A stretch of DNA of 64,000 nucleotides from Flammeovirga pacifica (GTDB taxonomy: Bacteria > Bacteroidota > Bacteroidia > Cytophagales > Flammeovirgaceae), in NCBI RefSeq assembly GCF_000807855.2, contig NZ_JRYR02000001.1, positions 1,214,565-1,278,564 of the forward strand, written 5' to 3'. The translations under genes were made by a program, and so were the position numbers. The notes below the pieces were generated by a model, which made no database searches, was not told where the DNA came from, and was given only the letters and a program-made list of their open reading frames with translations. This document shows positions 55,460-64,000 of the stretch, piece after piece (positions within the stretch are counted from its first letter, which is position 1; the number at the start of each line of letters is the position of its first letter).

Positions 55460-57361
55460 CTACATCACAGAGAATTCAATTCTTCTATTTTTAGTTCTTC
55501 CTTCATCTGTTGTATTATCTGCAATTGGCGATTTCTCTCCATATCCTTTTGCAGTTAAACGTTTCGCGTCAATTCCTTTTTCAATTAAATAATTAACTAC
55601 CGCTTCTGCTCTTTTTTGAGAAAGTTCTTTGTTATAATTATCGTCTCCAATATCATCAGTATGACCTCCAATTTCTACTTGTATATCTTTATTATTAGAC
55701 ATAAAAGTTAAAATCTTATCTAGTTCAATTTGTGATTTTCTTTTCAGATTAAATTCGTTCGAATCAAAAAAGATATTATTTAAAGTGATGTTCTTCCCTG
55801 ATTCAATTCGATCTAAAAAGATATCTAGCCTTTTACCATCCACTCCCATATTATGCGTATCAAAGGTAAGACTTTGAAATAGGTAGCCAGGGCGTGAAAT
55901 GTAAAGGGCATATTCTTGATCTTGATTCAAAACGATCAAATATTTCCCCGTTTTTTTATCAGAAAGTAATACTGACTCTGTCTCTTTGTTTTCTAATAAC
56001 TTTAATTCTAATTCTGCTTTTAAAGGCGTTTTTGTGATAGCATCATAAACTACACCTTCCAAAAAGCCACTTAAAACAACAGGTTGAATTTCTTGTGGAA
56101 TATCAATGGATACTAAATGAGAATCTCTTGTACCATCCTCTTGAATTTCTTCCTTTGAAAAATAACCTTTAGATCCGTCTGCAGAAACAATAAATGCAAC
56201 TTGATCTGTATGATCATTCACTGGATAACCAATATTTCTAACCTCTCCCCATTCTTGTGAATTTTTCTTTTCAGAGATAAAGATATCCAAACCTCCAAAA
56301 CCTAAATGTCCTTTTGATGAAAAATATAGCGTTTGCCCATTGGCATGTATGTAGGGAGAAATATCATCATCTGTAGTATTGACAACGTCTCCTAAATTAA
56401 CAGCTGGCTTCCATTGTCCTTGACTGTTTAACTCAGATTTCCATATATCTTTTTTACCTAACCCTCCTCTTCTATCAGACACAAAATACAACGTTCTTCC
56501 ATCTGCAGATAATGAAGGTTGTGATTCCCACTCAGCAGAATTCACATTAGGACCTAAATTACGAGGCTTTAACCATGTATCACCTTCTTTAATTGCCATA
56601 AACAAATCACAACTACCATAGCCTGGTAAATCTCTTGTCGATTCACAAGAAGTAAAAATCATAATAGTTCCATCTGCTGAAATAGTACAAGTACCTTCAT
56701 TAAATTTAGTATTGAGTTCTTTTACTTCTTCAGGCGACGCCCATTTCCCTTCCTGCTTTTTAATTTTATAGATATTTTCGTCTGTGTTTTTATCACGTGC
56801 TGTAAAATACATTTCTTCACCGTTGGCAGTAATCGCAGGGAAATATTGTTGGTCTTTTACATTGACAATTTCCCCTAAATTCATAGGGCTATAAGGCAAT
56901 GCATTTTTCATGTTGGCTAATGCATAGTTACATGAGGCAATAATTTTATTCGCCGATTTTTTCTCCCTGTATAATTTCTTATCAGGATTAAAATCAAGAA
57001 ATTCTATAGCATATTTTTTAGCTTTTTCATAATTCCCTTCCGACCACTCATATTGAGCTAGAGAAAGATGAGCCAAAGCATATTTAGGGTTATCACCACA
57101 ACAATTCATTAATTGAGCATACAATGCTCTTGATTTTATATAATCCCTTTCTAATATGTACAAATAGGATAACAGATAATAAGAATCACCAAAAGTGGAA
57201 TCTGCCGCAATTGATTTTTCTAAGAGCAATTTTGCTTCTCCAATTTGCCTTATTCTGATTGCTTCTTCCGCTTTAATAAAGTGTTTAGATGCTTTATTAG
57301 CGTTTTGTGCACCTACTACTGATGATAGTAATAGAAATAGATATATAAAAAATTGCTTCAT
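55460..57361 (-). CDS. PorE-like OmpA-family protein (TPR, PD40 propeller, CRD, OmpA)
   Basis: A 633-residue exported protein with a signal peptide ending at VGAQN. The domains are: TPR-like helices (about residues 20-150), a PD40/WD40-type propeller (about 160-415, repeats such as YFTARDKNTDENIYKI and TLYFVSDRRGGLGKKDIWKS), a carboxypeptidase-regulatory-like domain (about 425-515) and a C-terminal OmpA peptidoglycan-binding domain (VEIGGHTDDIGDDNYNKELS, ending RRIEFSVM). This is the order seen in PorE of the type IX secretion system. Bacteroidota carry several proteins of this layout, so this may be a paralogue rather than PorE itself. It follows radA after 6 bases. The OmpA domain should anchor it to peptidoglycan in the periplasm. 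Confidence 0.85.
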   Translation of the reverse strand: MKQFFIYLFLLLSSVVGAQNANKASKHFIKAEEAIRIRQIGEAKLLLEKSIAADSTFGDSYYLLSYLYILERDYIKSRALYAQLMNCCGDNPKYALAHLSLAQYEWSEGNYEKAKKYAIEFLDFNPDKKLYREKKSANKIIASCNYALANMKNALPYSPMNLGEIVNVKDQQYFPAITANGEEMYFTARDKNTDENIYKIKKQEGKWASPEEVKELNTKFNEGTCTISADGTIMIFTSCESTRDLPGYGSCDLFMAIKEGDTWLKPRNLGPNVNSAEWESQPSLSADGRTLYFVSDRRGGLGKKDIWKSELNSQGQWKPAVNLGDVVNTTDDDISPYIHANGQTLYFSSKGHLGFGGLDIFISEKKNSQEWGEVRNIGYPVNDHTDQVAFIVSADGSKGYFSKEEIQEDGTRDSHLVSIDIPQEIQPVVLSGFLEGVVYDAITKTPLKAELELKLLENKETESVLLSDKKTGKYLIVLNQDQEYALYISRPGYLFQSLTFDTHNMGVDGKRLDIFLDRIESGKNITLNNIFFDSNEFNLKRKSQIELDKILTFMSNNKDIQVEIGGHTDDIGDDNYNKELSQKRAEAVVNYLIEKGIDAKRLTAKGYGEKSPIADNTTDEGRTKNRRIEFSVM

Positions 57362-57367
57362 TTATTT

Positions 57368-58774
57368 TTAAGTAAATAATTTCTCGGCTAACTCGGCGAC
57401 TGTCCCAACAGGTATCACCTTCATTTTCAATTTAGTGAAATCAATTCCTTTAGTATTGTATTTCGAAATAAACATTTCTTTGAAACCTAACTTTTCAGCT
57501 TCAGAAATTCTATTTTCAATTCTTGATACAGCTCTCACCTCTCCACCAAGACCTACTTCTGCTGCAAAACATGTAGTAGATTCGACGGCTATATCTTCAA
57601 AAGAAGAAATTAAAGAGACCACTACCGCTAAATCAATTGCTGGGTCTTCTACTCTTAGACCTCCTGTTATATTGATAAAAACATCAGAAAAGTTAAGTTT
57701 ATAGCCTGATCTTTTCTCCAATACCGCCAAAAGCATATTTAATCGTTTTGCATCAAAGCCCGTAGAACTACGTTGTGGATTTCCATACACAGATGGTGTA
57801 ACTAAAGATTGTATTTCAACTAATAATGGTCTGTTACCTTCCATAACTGTACCAATTGCAATACCACTTAATCCATCGTCTCTTTGAGACAACAATATTT
57901 CTGAAGGATTGCTTACTTGTCTTAAACCAGAGGCAATCATTTCATATATCCCTAACTCTGACGTTGAGCCAAATCTATTTTTTGCTGTTCTTAGAATTCG
58001 ATAACTCATATGTCTATCCCCTTCAAATTGTAGAACAGTATCAACCATATGTTCCAATACTTTAGGACCTGCTAAACTGCCTTCTTTAGTAATGTGACCG
58101 ATCATTAAAACAGGTGTTCCTGTATCTTTTGCAAATCGGATTAGCTCTGCTGCACATTCTTTAACTTGAGAAACACTACCTGCGGCTTGTTCTAAAAATG
58201 GAGACACTAAGGTTTGTATAGAGTCAATCACCATTACATCAGGTGTCATTGTTTCTACATGGGCAAATATTTTTGATGTATCCGTCTCAGTCAAAACATA
58301 CGTCTCTTCTGATGAAAACGGAATCCTCTCCGCTCTTTGTCGAATTTGTTGTCCACTTTCCTCTCCAGAAACATACAACACCTGCTTATTATTTAGAGAT
58401 AAAGCAATCTGTAGCATTAATGTAGATTTACCAATACCGGGTTCTCCGCCAATCATAACTACCGAACCAGGAACGATACCCCCACCGAGAACTCTATTTA
58501 ATTCTTCGTCTTGCGTAATTATTCTTGCTTCTTTCTCGTATTTTACCTCAGTAATTTTAGTCGGTTTTGCTGTTTCTGCCCCTACGTTTACATAACCACC
58601 AGATTTTGTTGCAGTGGAACTCATCTTCCAATCCCCTTTTTTAGGAGTTTCTTCCTTTTGAAGTTCCTCTACAAACGTATTCCATTCGTTACACGTAGGA
58701 CACTTGCCTTGCCATTTTGGCGATTCAAAACCACAATTCTGACAAAAATATGCTGTCTTTATTTTTTTAGCCAT
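57368..58774 (-). CDS. radA: DNA repair protein RadA
   Basis: RadA is a RecA-like ATPase and branch-migration helicase that helps process recombination intermediates. The 468-residue protein begins with a zinc finger (Cys11, Cys14, Cys25, Cys28; FCQNCGFESPKWQGKCPTC) and has Walker A GEPGIGKSTL, Walker B VMVIDSIQTL, the RadA signature KNRFG and a C-terminal Lon-like domain (GGLRVEDPAIDLAVVVSLIS). The start directly ahead of the zinc finger is certain. It is the first gene of a two-gene unit with the PorE-like gene. Confidence 0.97.
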   Translation of the reverse strand: MAKKIKTAYFCQNCGFESPKWQGKCPTCNEWNTFVEELQKEETPKKGDWKMSSTATKSGGYVNVGAETAKPTKITEVKYEKEARIITQDEELNRVLGGGIVPGSVVMIGGEPGIGKSTLMLQIALSLNNKQVLYVSGEESGQQIRQRAERIPFSSEETYVLTETDTSKIFAHVETMTPDVMVIDSIQTLVSPFLEQAAGSVSQVKECAAELIRFAKDTGTPVLMIGHITKEGSLAGPKVLEHMVDTVLQFEGDRHMSYRILRTAKNRFGSTSELGIYEMIASGLRQVSNPSEILLSQRDDGLSGIAIGTVMEGNRPLLVEIQSLVTPSVYGNPQRSSTGFDAKRLNMLLAVLEKRSGYKLNFSDVFINITGGLRVEDPAIDLAVVVSLISSFEDIAVESTTCFAAEVGLGGEVRAVSRIENRISEAEKLGFKEMFISKYNTKGIDFTKLKMKVIPVGTVAELAEKLFT

Positions 58775-59057
58775 TTGATGCTTCTCGTTCTATGTCTGAT
58801 TTTCTGAGATGAAAGAAATTCTCTTGAATGTGATATTAGTTCTTAGATTTTAATTTTACAATTTTTTTGAAAAAGTTATCATCACTTTACAACAGGAAGT
58901 TTTTTTACCTCAAAATTGATCAAAAGTGATGATCAAATTGATAAATGGTCAAAAAAAGATTTTAATTTGTACTATAATTTTTTCAAGAGCATATTTCATC
59001 TTACATCTAATATGCCCATTGATTTGTGATTTTTTAATAGACACAAGTAAAATATAG
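58775..59057. other. Divergent intergenic region radA / MBOAT gene
   Basis: This AT-rich region contains a perfect inverted repeat with 11-base arms (ATCATCACTTT 58878-58888 and AAAGTGATGAT 58923-58933) around 34 bases. The right arm is itself flanked by a TTGATC/GATCAA pair. No exact promoter element was found for either gene. Confidence 0.45.
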
Positions 59058-60563
59058 ATGTTAGAACTAGTTACATATCACGAAAACAGCCCATTACTTT
59101 TTACACAAGTTATTTTTTGGGTTCTTTTTGGGTCCATCATCATTATATATCAATTTATTTATAAAAATATTACGACTAGAAATGTATTGTTATTATTAGC
59201 AAGTTTGTATTTCTATTACATGTCTAGTGGTTTCTATTTTGTTCTTCTGTTATTTTCAACCATCGTTGATTATTACATAGGAAAACAAATATTCAATTCT
59301 AACGATAAAAAAACGAGGCGATTCCTAGTCACTTTAAGTGCTGCCATTAATTTATCATTATTGGCCTACTTTAAATATACTTTTTTCTTTACAGAAGGAG
59401 TTAATACTTTATTCGATTTAACCCTTGAACAAGAGAACTACCTTGCGGTATTTTTCAACACTGTATTTGGAGCTGGAATGGATACCTCGAATATATTTTT
59501 ACCTATTGGTATATCCTTCTATACTTTTCAAACCATAAGTTATTCTGTAGATATTTATCGTGGGGACATTAAGCCAGTAGATAATATTTGGGATTTTGCC
59601 TTATTTGTTAGTTTCTTCCCTCAGCTTGTGGCTGGCCCTATTGTTAGGGCGTCTGAATTTATTCCACAGATTCATCAACCCTATAAAGTAAAGGAGAGTG
59701 AATATGGACATGCACTATTTTTAATTGCTTGTGGTCTGATAAAAAAGATCATGATTTCTGATTATATCTCCATTAATTTTGTGGATAGGATTTTCGAATC
59801 GCCTTGGTCCTACTCTGGTTTCGAAAATTTAATGGCAACATATGGTTATGCAATACAAATTTATTGTGACTTTTCTGGATATACTGATATTGCAATTGGT
59901 GTTGCTGTATTATTAGGCTTTAGATTACCGTTAAACTTTAATTCACCATATAAAGCTACCGATATCACAGACTTCTGGAGAAGATGGCATATTTCTCTGT
60001 CTTCCTTCTTGAGAGATTACCTTTACATCCCTTTAGGCGGTAATCGTAAAGGACAAGTGAGAACCTATATCAACCTTTTTGTGACTATGTTACTAGGTGG
60101 ATTATGGCATGGAGCACATTTTAGGTTTATCATTTGGGGTGCGTTACATGGAGGAGCATTGGCCCTTCATAAATTATGGATGGAGTTTTTTGGAAAGAAA
60201 ATTGGGCATTTTAAATATCAAAATATTATAGGAGGTGTTATCACATTTCATTTTGTCTGCTATGCTTGGATTTACTTTAGAGCAGAAGATATGCAACACG
60301 CCACAAGTATGATTAGTCAGATAACTACAAACATGGACCTTAGCATTGCGTTGGAAGTAATACTTGCTTACAAAAATGTATTTGCAATTATGGTTTTTGG
60401 ATTTTTTATACATTGGATGCCTCAAAGTTGGAAAAACAAATTAGCTATTGAGTTTATTTCAATGCCTGATTTTGCAAAGGCTGCTTTTTTATTTTTTATA
60501 GGCTTTGTATTGTTCCAAAGTCGATCTTCAGATATACAACCATTTATTTATTTCCAATTCTAA
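59058..60563 (+). CDS. MBOAT-family O-acyltransferase, AlgI-like
   Basis: A 501-residue inner membrane protein with about ten hydrophobic segments. It has the MBOAT features of AlgI and DltB relatives: FFPQLVAGPIVRASEFIPQI, YCDFSGYTDIAIGVA, DFWRRWHISLSSFLRDYLYI and the catalytic-histidine segment GGLWHGAHFRFIIWGALHGG. AlgI-type proteins pass acyl groups across the membrane to a periplasmic acetyltransferase that modifies a polysaccharide. The usual SGNH/AlgX-like partner gene is not next to it; an unrelated secreted protein gene follows 75 bases downstream. The substrate is unknown. Confidence 0.92.
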   Translation: MLELVTYHENSPLLFTQVIFWVLFGSIIIIYQFIYKNITTRNVLLLLASLYFYYMSSGFYFVLLLFSTIVDYYIGKQIFNSNDKKTRRFLVTLSAAINLSLLAYFKYTFFFTEGVNTLFDLTLEQENYLAVFFNTVFGAGMDTSNIFLPIGISFYTFQTISYSVDIYRGDIKPVDNIWDFALFVSFFPQLVAGPIVRASEFIPQIHQPYKVKESEYGHALFLIACGLIKKIMISDYISINFVDRIFESPWSYSGFENLMATYGYAIQIYCDFSGYTDIAIGVAVLLGFRLPLNFNSPYKATDITDFWRRWHISLSSFLRDYLYIPLGGNRKGQVRTYINLFVTMLLGGLWHGAHFRFIIWGALHGGALALHKLWMEFFGKKIGHFKYQNIIGGVITFHFVCYAWIYFRAEDMQHATSMISQITTNMDLSIALEVILAYKNVFAIMVFGFFIHWMPQSWKNKLAIEFISMPDFAKAAFLFFIGFVLFQSRSSDIQPFIYFQF

Positions 60564-60638
60564 TATTGTTCACGTATATTTACAATTAATGGTGTTTATT
60601 ATTATTATGTGCTCTTACCCTTCTAAACTTACGTTTTT

Positions 60639-61460
60639 ATGCAATCAGCAACAATCTACAATCTAAGAAGTGCTCTATGTGCTTTTACTTTTATGTGTGT
60701 GACAACAAATTTATTTGGTCAAAGTATCAAACAAAAAAAGGCGGAAGAGTTTCTCCGTCTATCTGGTTTAAAAGAATATACTCTTCAAATTGATGAAATA
60801 GCTCTTGCTAAATCTGATGAAGAATTATTATTTCTAGATGATAGCCAAAGTAATCTTGAAATTAAGGCAATTATAAAATTGTACTTAAATCATGATAACA
60901 TCAATCATCATATCAAAGAATATCTAGCTCATAAAGTGGATGAATCATTATTGAATCATGCTAACTTATTTCTAGAGAACCCTATTAATGAAGATATTCA
61001 AGGAACTAGAACAAGAACTTTATCAAGATTTGAAAAGATTGATAAAGCCAAATATGTCAATAGCTTTGACATGGAAAATGTCGATCAAGATCGATTTGAC
61101 ATTTGTGTGAATATTTATCAGTTATTGAAAATTGGTAAAATAACGGAAAGCATCTTACATCAAACCACCTTAAACGTATCTATGGGCTTTAATGAACATA
61201 AGTCCACAGATAAAAAGACGGAAGAAGAGATTAAAAACGAAATTGACATGATGTTCTCAGATCAATACCGTCAGGTAATGATGACGAATCAGATTGCCAA
61301 TATGATGTATATTTTCTCAGGTATTTCTAACACTACTTTAAACTCTTATATTAATAAGTGGCATACATATGATGGAGAAAAAACACTAATATTAATGGAC
61401 GAGGCTATTAATTACTCTTTTATTGAAGTTATGAAAGAAATAAAAAATCATGGCTCTTAA
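60639..61460 (+). CDS. Exported protein of unknown function
   Basis: I do not recognise a family. The 273-residue protein has a signal peptide-like N-terminus (SALCAFTFMCVTTNLFGQS). The mature protein is strongly helical and charged. It contains a DUF2059-like arrangement of amphipathic helices (KKAEEFLRLSGLKEYTLQI near the N-terminus, then long helices up to EEIKNEIDMMFSDQYRQVM) but no motif I can name. It lies 75 bases downstream of the MBOAT gene in the same direction and ends at a strong terminator, so the two may be cotranscribed. It is not an SGNH hydrolase, so it is probably not the acetyltransferase partner. Confidence 0.65.
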   Translation: MQSATIYNLRSALCAFTFMCVTTNLFGQSIKQKKAEEFLRLSGLKEYTLQIDEIALAKSDEELLFLDDSQSNLEIKAIIKLYLNHDNINHHIKEYLAHKVDESLLNHANLFLENPINEDIQGTRTRTLSRFEKIDKAKYVNSFDMENVDQDRFDICVNIYQLLKIGKITESILHQTTLNVSMGFNEHKSTDKKTEEEIKNEIDMMFSDQYRQVMMTNQIANMMYIFSGISNTTLNSYINKWHTYDGEKTLILMDEAINYSFIEVMKEIKNHGS

Positions 61461-61525
61461 AGTTTACTCATCAGTTATGATGATAATTAAGAAGTTGAAA
61501 CTATATATATAGTCTGTCTATTGAC

Positions 61526-61571
61526 AAAAAATAAGGTGATCACATGAATTGATGAGATCACCTTATTTTTT
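61526..61571. terminator. Terminator downstream of the MBOAT / exported protein unit
   Basis: A 15-base perfect stem (AAAAATAAGGTGATC with GATCACCTTATTTTT) around a 16-base loop, with A and T tracts on either side, so it can act on both strands. Confidence 0.9.
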
Positions 61572-61790
61572 ATTCCATAATTTAGCATCTCAATCTTTCT
61601 ATGCTCTCTTCTTTAACGAGTGAAACTATAGTATACTAGAACATCTGTTATCAGCGATAACAAAGCACCCTACTTCAATGATTAAAGACATGAGGTAGTT
61701 TAATCCTTATTTGGCATCAAGACTACCACCCCTATTAAACAGGCATAGTTTGAAACCATAATCTTACTAGGAACAACCTAATTAAACTAC
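61572..61790. other. Structured non-coding region between two terminators
   Basis: About 220 bases less AT-rich than typical spacers here. It contains a 10-base perfect inverted repeat (GTAGTTTAAT 61695-61704 and ATTAAACTAC 61781-61790), a perfect 6-base stem-loop (GTTATC AGC GATAAC, 61647-61661) and a GGTAGT/ACTACC pair (61694-61727). It has no open frame. A minus-strand RNA ending at the bidirectional terminator 61526-61571 is possible. Confidence 0.35.
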
Positions 61791-61792
61791 AC

Positions 61793-61828
61793 AAAAAAAG
61801 GCTACCACATTTAAAAATGTGGTAGCCT
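61793..61828 (-). terminator. Terminator of the antiporter gene
   Basis: A 12-base perfect stem (AGGCTACCACAT with ATGTGGTAGCCT) ends in seven T on the minus strand, about 28 bases past the antiporter stop codon. Confidence 0.85.
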
Positions 61829-61855
61829 AAATATTAATATCTTAAGTATATTAAT

Positions 61856-63025
61856 TTATGCTTTATGAAATGGATTTAAACCCACCAAGAAGTCGTTAAT
61901 ATGAATAAGTGATTCATGTATCCCTTGAATAGAATCAGGGGTATATCTATAGGCTAAAGTATACAAAATAAATAAAGCATATAGAGACACTAAGAAATAA
62001 CCACTTTTTGCTCCTAACCTTTTTCGTTTTGCTCCAATATAGAATATTAAAGTAGACAATAAGGTGAGTACTAATAAGATAATTCTGAAAGAACCTATGA
62101 AATCCATTTCAGCATCCCCAGACATCTCAATAGTTTTCCCAGACATCAAAGTATAAATTGTTAGAGGCAAACCTAATGCAAAACAAATGTCAAAAATATT
62201 TGAGCCTAAAGCATTAGAAATTGCATCGTTATAAGCACCGTTATTCGCACTCTTCACAGAGATGATCGTATCTGGAACTGAAGTTGCTGCAGCTGCAAAA
62301 ATTAAAGCCACAATGTACATATCCCAATTCATACCCTGTCCTAACATTTCACATCCTTTAGTTAAAAAGTGACATGCAGCACCTACTAATGCAGTTGATG
62401 TTAAAAGTAAGAACCATGCTCTTCCGGTATTCATTTCTTTATTACCAATAATTGCATGAGATAGGTCTAATTGTAATAACGCTTTAATACGTCCACCTTC
62501 ACCCGCTTCATACTCATACTCATCATGTTCATCTCCATGGTCATCCATTTTAATAAACAATAAAGAAACTACATAAACTACATATAGAGACATTAAGAAT
62601 GCACCATGCATCCATGTTAATTCTTTTTCTGATACAAAAACGATTAAACAAATAATAGCTAACATTAAAGCCGTACCATCACGTAAAATCACTTTAGGAT
62701 TTACATTGATGAAATTAACTTTTCTGTTAATTACGATAACGCTTATTATTACCGCTGCAGGGATAATCATAATATTAAATACCGCACTACCTGATGTAGT
62801 ACCGATTCCACTTGCAAAACCTTTTGCGTCACCTGCTATGACCAAAAAGAAAAATGTGGTAAAAAGTTCAGGCATAGAACTACCTATTGCATCAATAGTT
62901 GCTCCTTTAACACCACCTTTCATATTTCTACCTAAAAACCCAGAGGCATCCTCGAATCCATCACACGCTCTCCAAATTACAATACAAGCAATAAAAATAA
63001 TGACCAGACCTAAAAAAATTTCCAT
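61856..63025 (-). CDS. Sodium/calcium exchanger (CaCA) family antiporter
   Basis: A 389-residue inner membrane protein with about ten hydrophobic segments and the two alpha repeats of the CaCA superfamily. Alpha-1 (about residues 40-90) reads KGATIDAIGSSMPELFTTFF and GSAVFNIMIIP; alpha-2 (about 255-310) reads AAAATSVPDTIISVKSA and SNALGSNIFDICFALGL. Each has the acidic residue that coordinates the cation (Glu in GSSMPE, Asp in SVPD). The central loop (about 160-185) is acidic and histidine-rich (MDDHGDEHDEYEYEAGEGG) and could bind metal or regulate transport. It follows an MBL-fold hydrolase gene after 23 bases, probably as one unit. Sodium or proton as the counter-ion cannot be told. Confidence 0.9.
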   Translation of the reverse strand: MEIFLGLVIIFIACIVIWRACDGFEDASGFLGRNMKGGVKGATIDAIGSSMPELFTTFFFLVIAGDAKGFASGIGTTSGSAVFNIMIIPAAVIISVIVINRKVNFINVNPKVILRDGTALMLAIICLIVFVSEKELTWMHGAFLMSLYVVYVVSLLFIKMDDHGDEHDEYEYEAGEGGRIKALLQLDLSHAIIGNKEMNTGRAWFLLLTSTALVGAACHFLTKGCEMLGQGMNWDMYIVALIFAAAATSVPDTIISVKSANNGAYNDAISNALGSNIFDICFALGLPLTIYTLMSGKTIEMSGDAEMDFIGSFRIILLVLTLLSTLIFYIGAKRKRLGAKSGYFLVSLYALFILYTLAYRYTPDSIQGIHESLIHINDFLVGLNPFHKA

Positions 63026-63048
63026 TCTTTGTTAATCTATTTGACTTA

Positions 63049-63936
63049 TTAGTTTTTTTTCTTCCAATAACGCAATAATCCCGCCACACTCATAAAGGGT
63101 GGATTGGCAGCATCATATTGTTTTAATGCATCATCCTTCAAACCTAACACTTTTAACTCATTATTTACATATGTTATGAAAAGTTCTTCCATTTTTTCCT
63201 GAGAATAGTCTTTTTCCATATACATTTTGACAATATCTGCCATCTTATATAAGTCTTTTTCAAGTGCAATGAGGTGATTCACTACATCAGTAACGACACC
63301 GAAATGAGTTAAGTATAATTTAGCAGGAGAAATTTTACGAATTAAATCAATTGATGCTTGCCATTTCTCTAAATTAATATCCGGAGGAGGACAAGGAGCA
63401 ACCACAGGACCCTCTCCAATTTTAACTCCCGCAACATCGCCAGTAAATAATAAATCTTCTATTTGCCACGCAATATGATGGTTAGCATGACCCGGTGTAT
63501 GCCAAGAAATAAGATCAACATCTCCAACACAGACTTTTTCGCCATTTTCAACAGCTATTAATAGATGTTCTGGAATATTATGCATTTCTCCCCATAACCT
63601 ATCCATATCTTCTTTATAAATCATTTTTGCTGACGCCATTAACTTTGAAGGATCAGCCATATGTCTTACCCCAAAAGGATGAAGATGAATTTTTGCACCA
63701 TGTTCTGCAAATTTCCAAGCAGCACCAGCGTGATCTAAATGAATATGAGTAATAAATACATTCATAATATCTTCCACTTTATACCCCAAGTGGTTGATTG
63801 CTTTTTCTAAAACTGAAAAAGTGGAATGAGGACCGGTCTCAATTAAAATAGGACCTTCTGAAGTTTCAATTAAATAGGAAGCGATGGCTTCATCACAACC
63901 TAAAAAATTTAAATCGATGGGTTGAATGTTATGCAT
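63049..63936 (-). CDS. MBL-fold metallo-hydrolase
   Basis: A 295-residue cytoplasmic protein with the metallo-beta-lactamase fold. The metal motif is THIHLDHAG (HxHxDH, about residues 63-70), followed by WHTPGHANHHIAWQ with the third histidine, LLFTGDVAGV with the bridging aspartate and LTHFGVV with the last histidine. It resembles glyoxalase II-like or lactonase-like members but lacks a C-terminal domain that would settle the substrate. It begins 64 bases from the right edge of the window and is followed by the CaCA antiporter. There is no signal peptide. Confidence 0.88.
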   Translation of the reverse strand: MHNIQPIDLNFLGCDEAIASYLIETSEGPILIETGPHSTFSVLEKAINHLGYKVEDIMNVFITHIHLDHAGAAWKFAEHGAKIHLHPFGVRHMADPSKLMASAKMIYKEDMDRLWGEMHNIPEHLLIAVENGEKVCVGDVDLISWHTPGHANHHIAWQIEDLLFTGDVAGVKIGEGPVVAPCPPPDINLEKWQASIDLIRKISPAKLYLTHFGVVTDVVNHLIALEKDLYKMADIVKMYMEKDYSQEKMEELFITYVNNELKVLGLKDDALKQYDAANPPFMSVAGLLRYWKKKN

Positions 63937-64000
63937 GATTATTATATATGTTTAGAATATAAATATGAGAGTAAATTTGAATGCAAAAAATGATTAGTAT

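Overview
The window is a chromosomal segment of a low-GC Gram-negative bacterium of the phylum Bacteroidota. The evidence is two complete SusC/SusD pairs plus a remnant of a third, promoters that fit the Bacteroidota -33 TTG / -7 TAnnTTTG consensus, lipoproteins with a cysteine after a short hydrophobic leader, an OmpA protein with the PorE domain order, and tRNA genes without an encoded CCA. Gene content and low GC suggest the Cytophagales, possibly a Flammeovirga-like marine bacterium; that placement is a guess. There is no prophage, CRISPR array or insertion sequence. The segment is mostly core metabolism and envelope biology.

Layout. 1-4.3 kb: 5' part of an aspartate kinase gene, rpe, and a glycogen branching enzyme of eukaryotic type. 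4.4-16.4 kb: two tandem SusC/SusD pairs, then a 5'-truncated third susD that ends at tandem tRNA-His genes. 16.8-22.4 kb: dihydroorotase, a large secreted amidase with a golvesin-like domain, and a TetR regulator. 22.6-28.6 kb: a four-gene operon (DUF4856 lipoprotein, imelysin-like lipoprotein, HTTM/gamma-carboxylase-like membrane protein, FecA-like TonB receptor), probably for metal acquisition. 28.8-31.6 kb: enolase, a YqaB-like HAD phosphatase and a zinc-ribbon membrane protein. 31.7-39.9 kb: a Tol/Ton-like module (HU-SPOR protein, ExbB, ExbD, TonB-like protein) behind a plug-less outer-membrane barrel and a 1026-residue TPR protein.

40.3-48.7 kb: hisG-hisD, a cysM-DUF3347-marC operon, gcvT, four tandem tRNA-Leu(CAA) genes, surE and two small envelope proteins. 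49.1-52.3 kb: the glyoxylate shunt (aceB, aceA), preceded by two copies of a perfect palindrome that looks like an operator. 52.3-58.8 kb: a secreted vWA-like protein overlapping an Uup-type ABC-F gene, then radA with a PorE-like OmpA protein. 59-64 kb: an AlgI-like MBOAT acyltransferase, a secreted protein of unknown function, a CaCA antiporter and an MBL-fold hydrolase.

The observations I rate highest are the DUF4856/imelysin/HTTM/receptor operon, the aceB operator palindromes, the shared leader structure of the two susC genes, and the envelope module that combines an HU-SPOR protein, ExbB/ExbD/TonB, a TPR protein and a plug-less barrel. All functional statements rest on reading motifs by eye; no database search was run.
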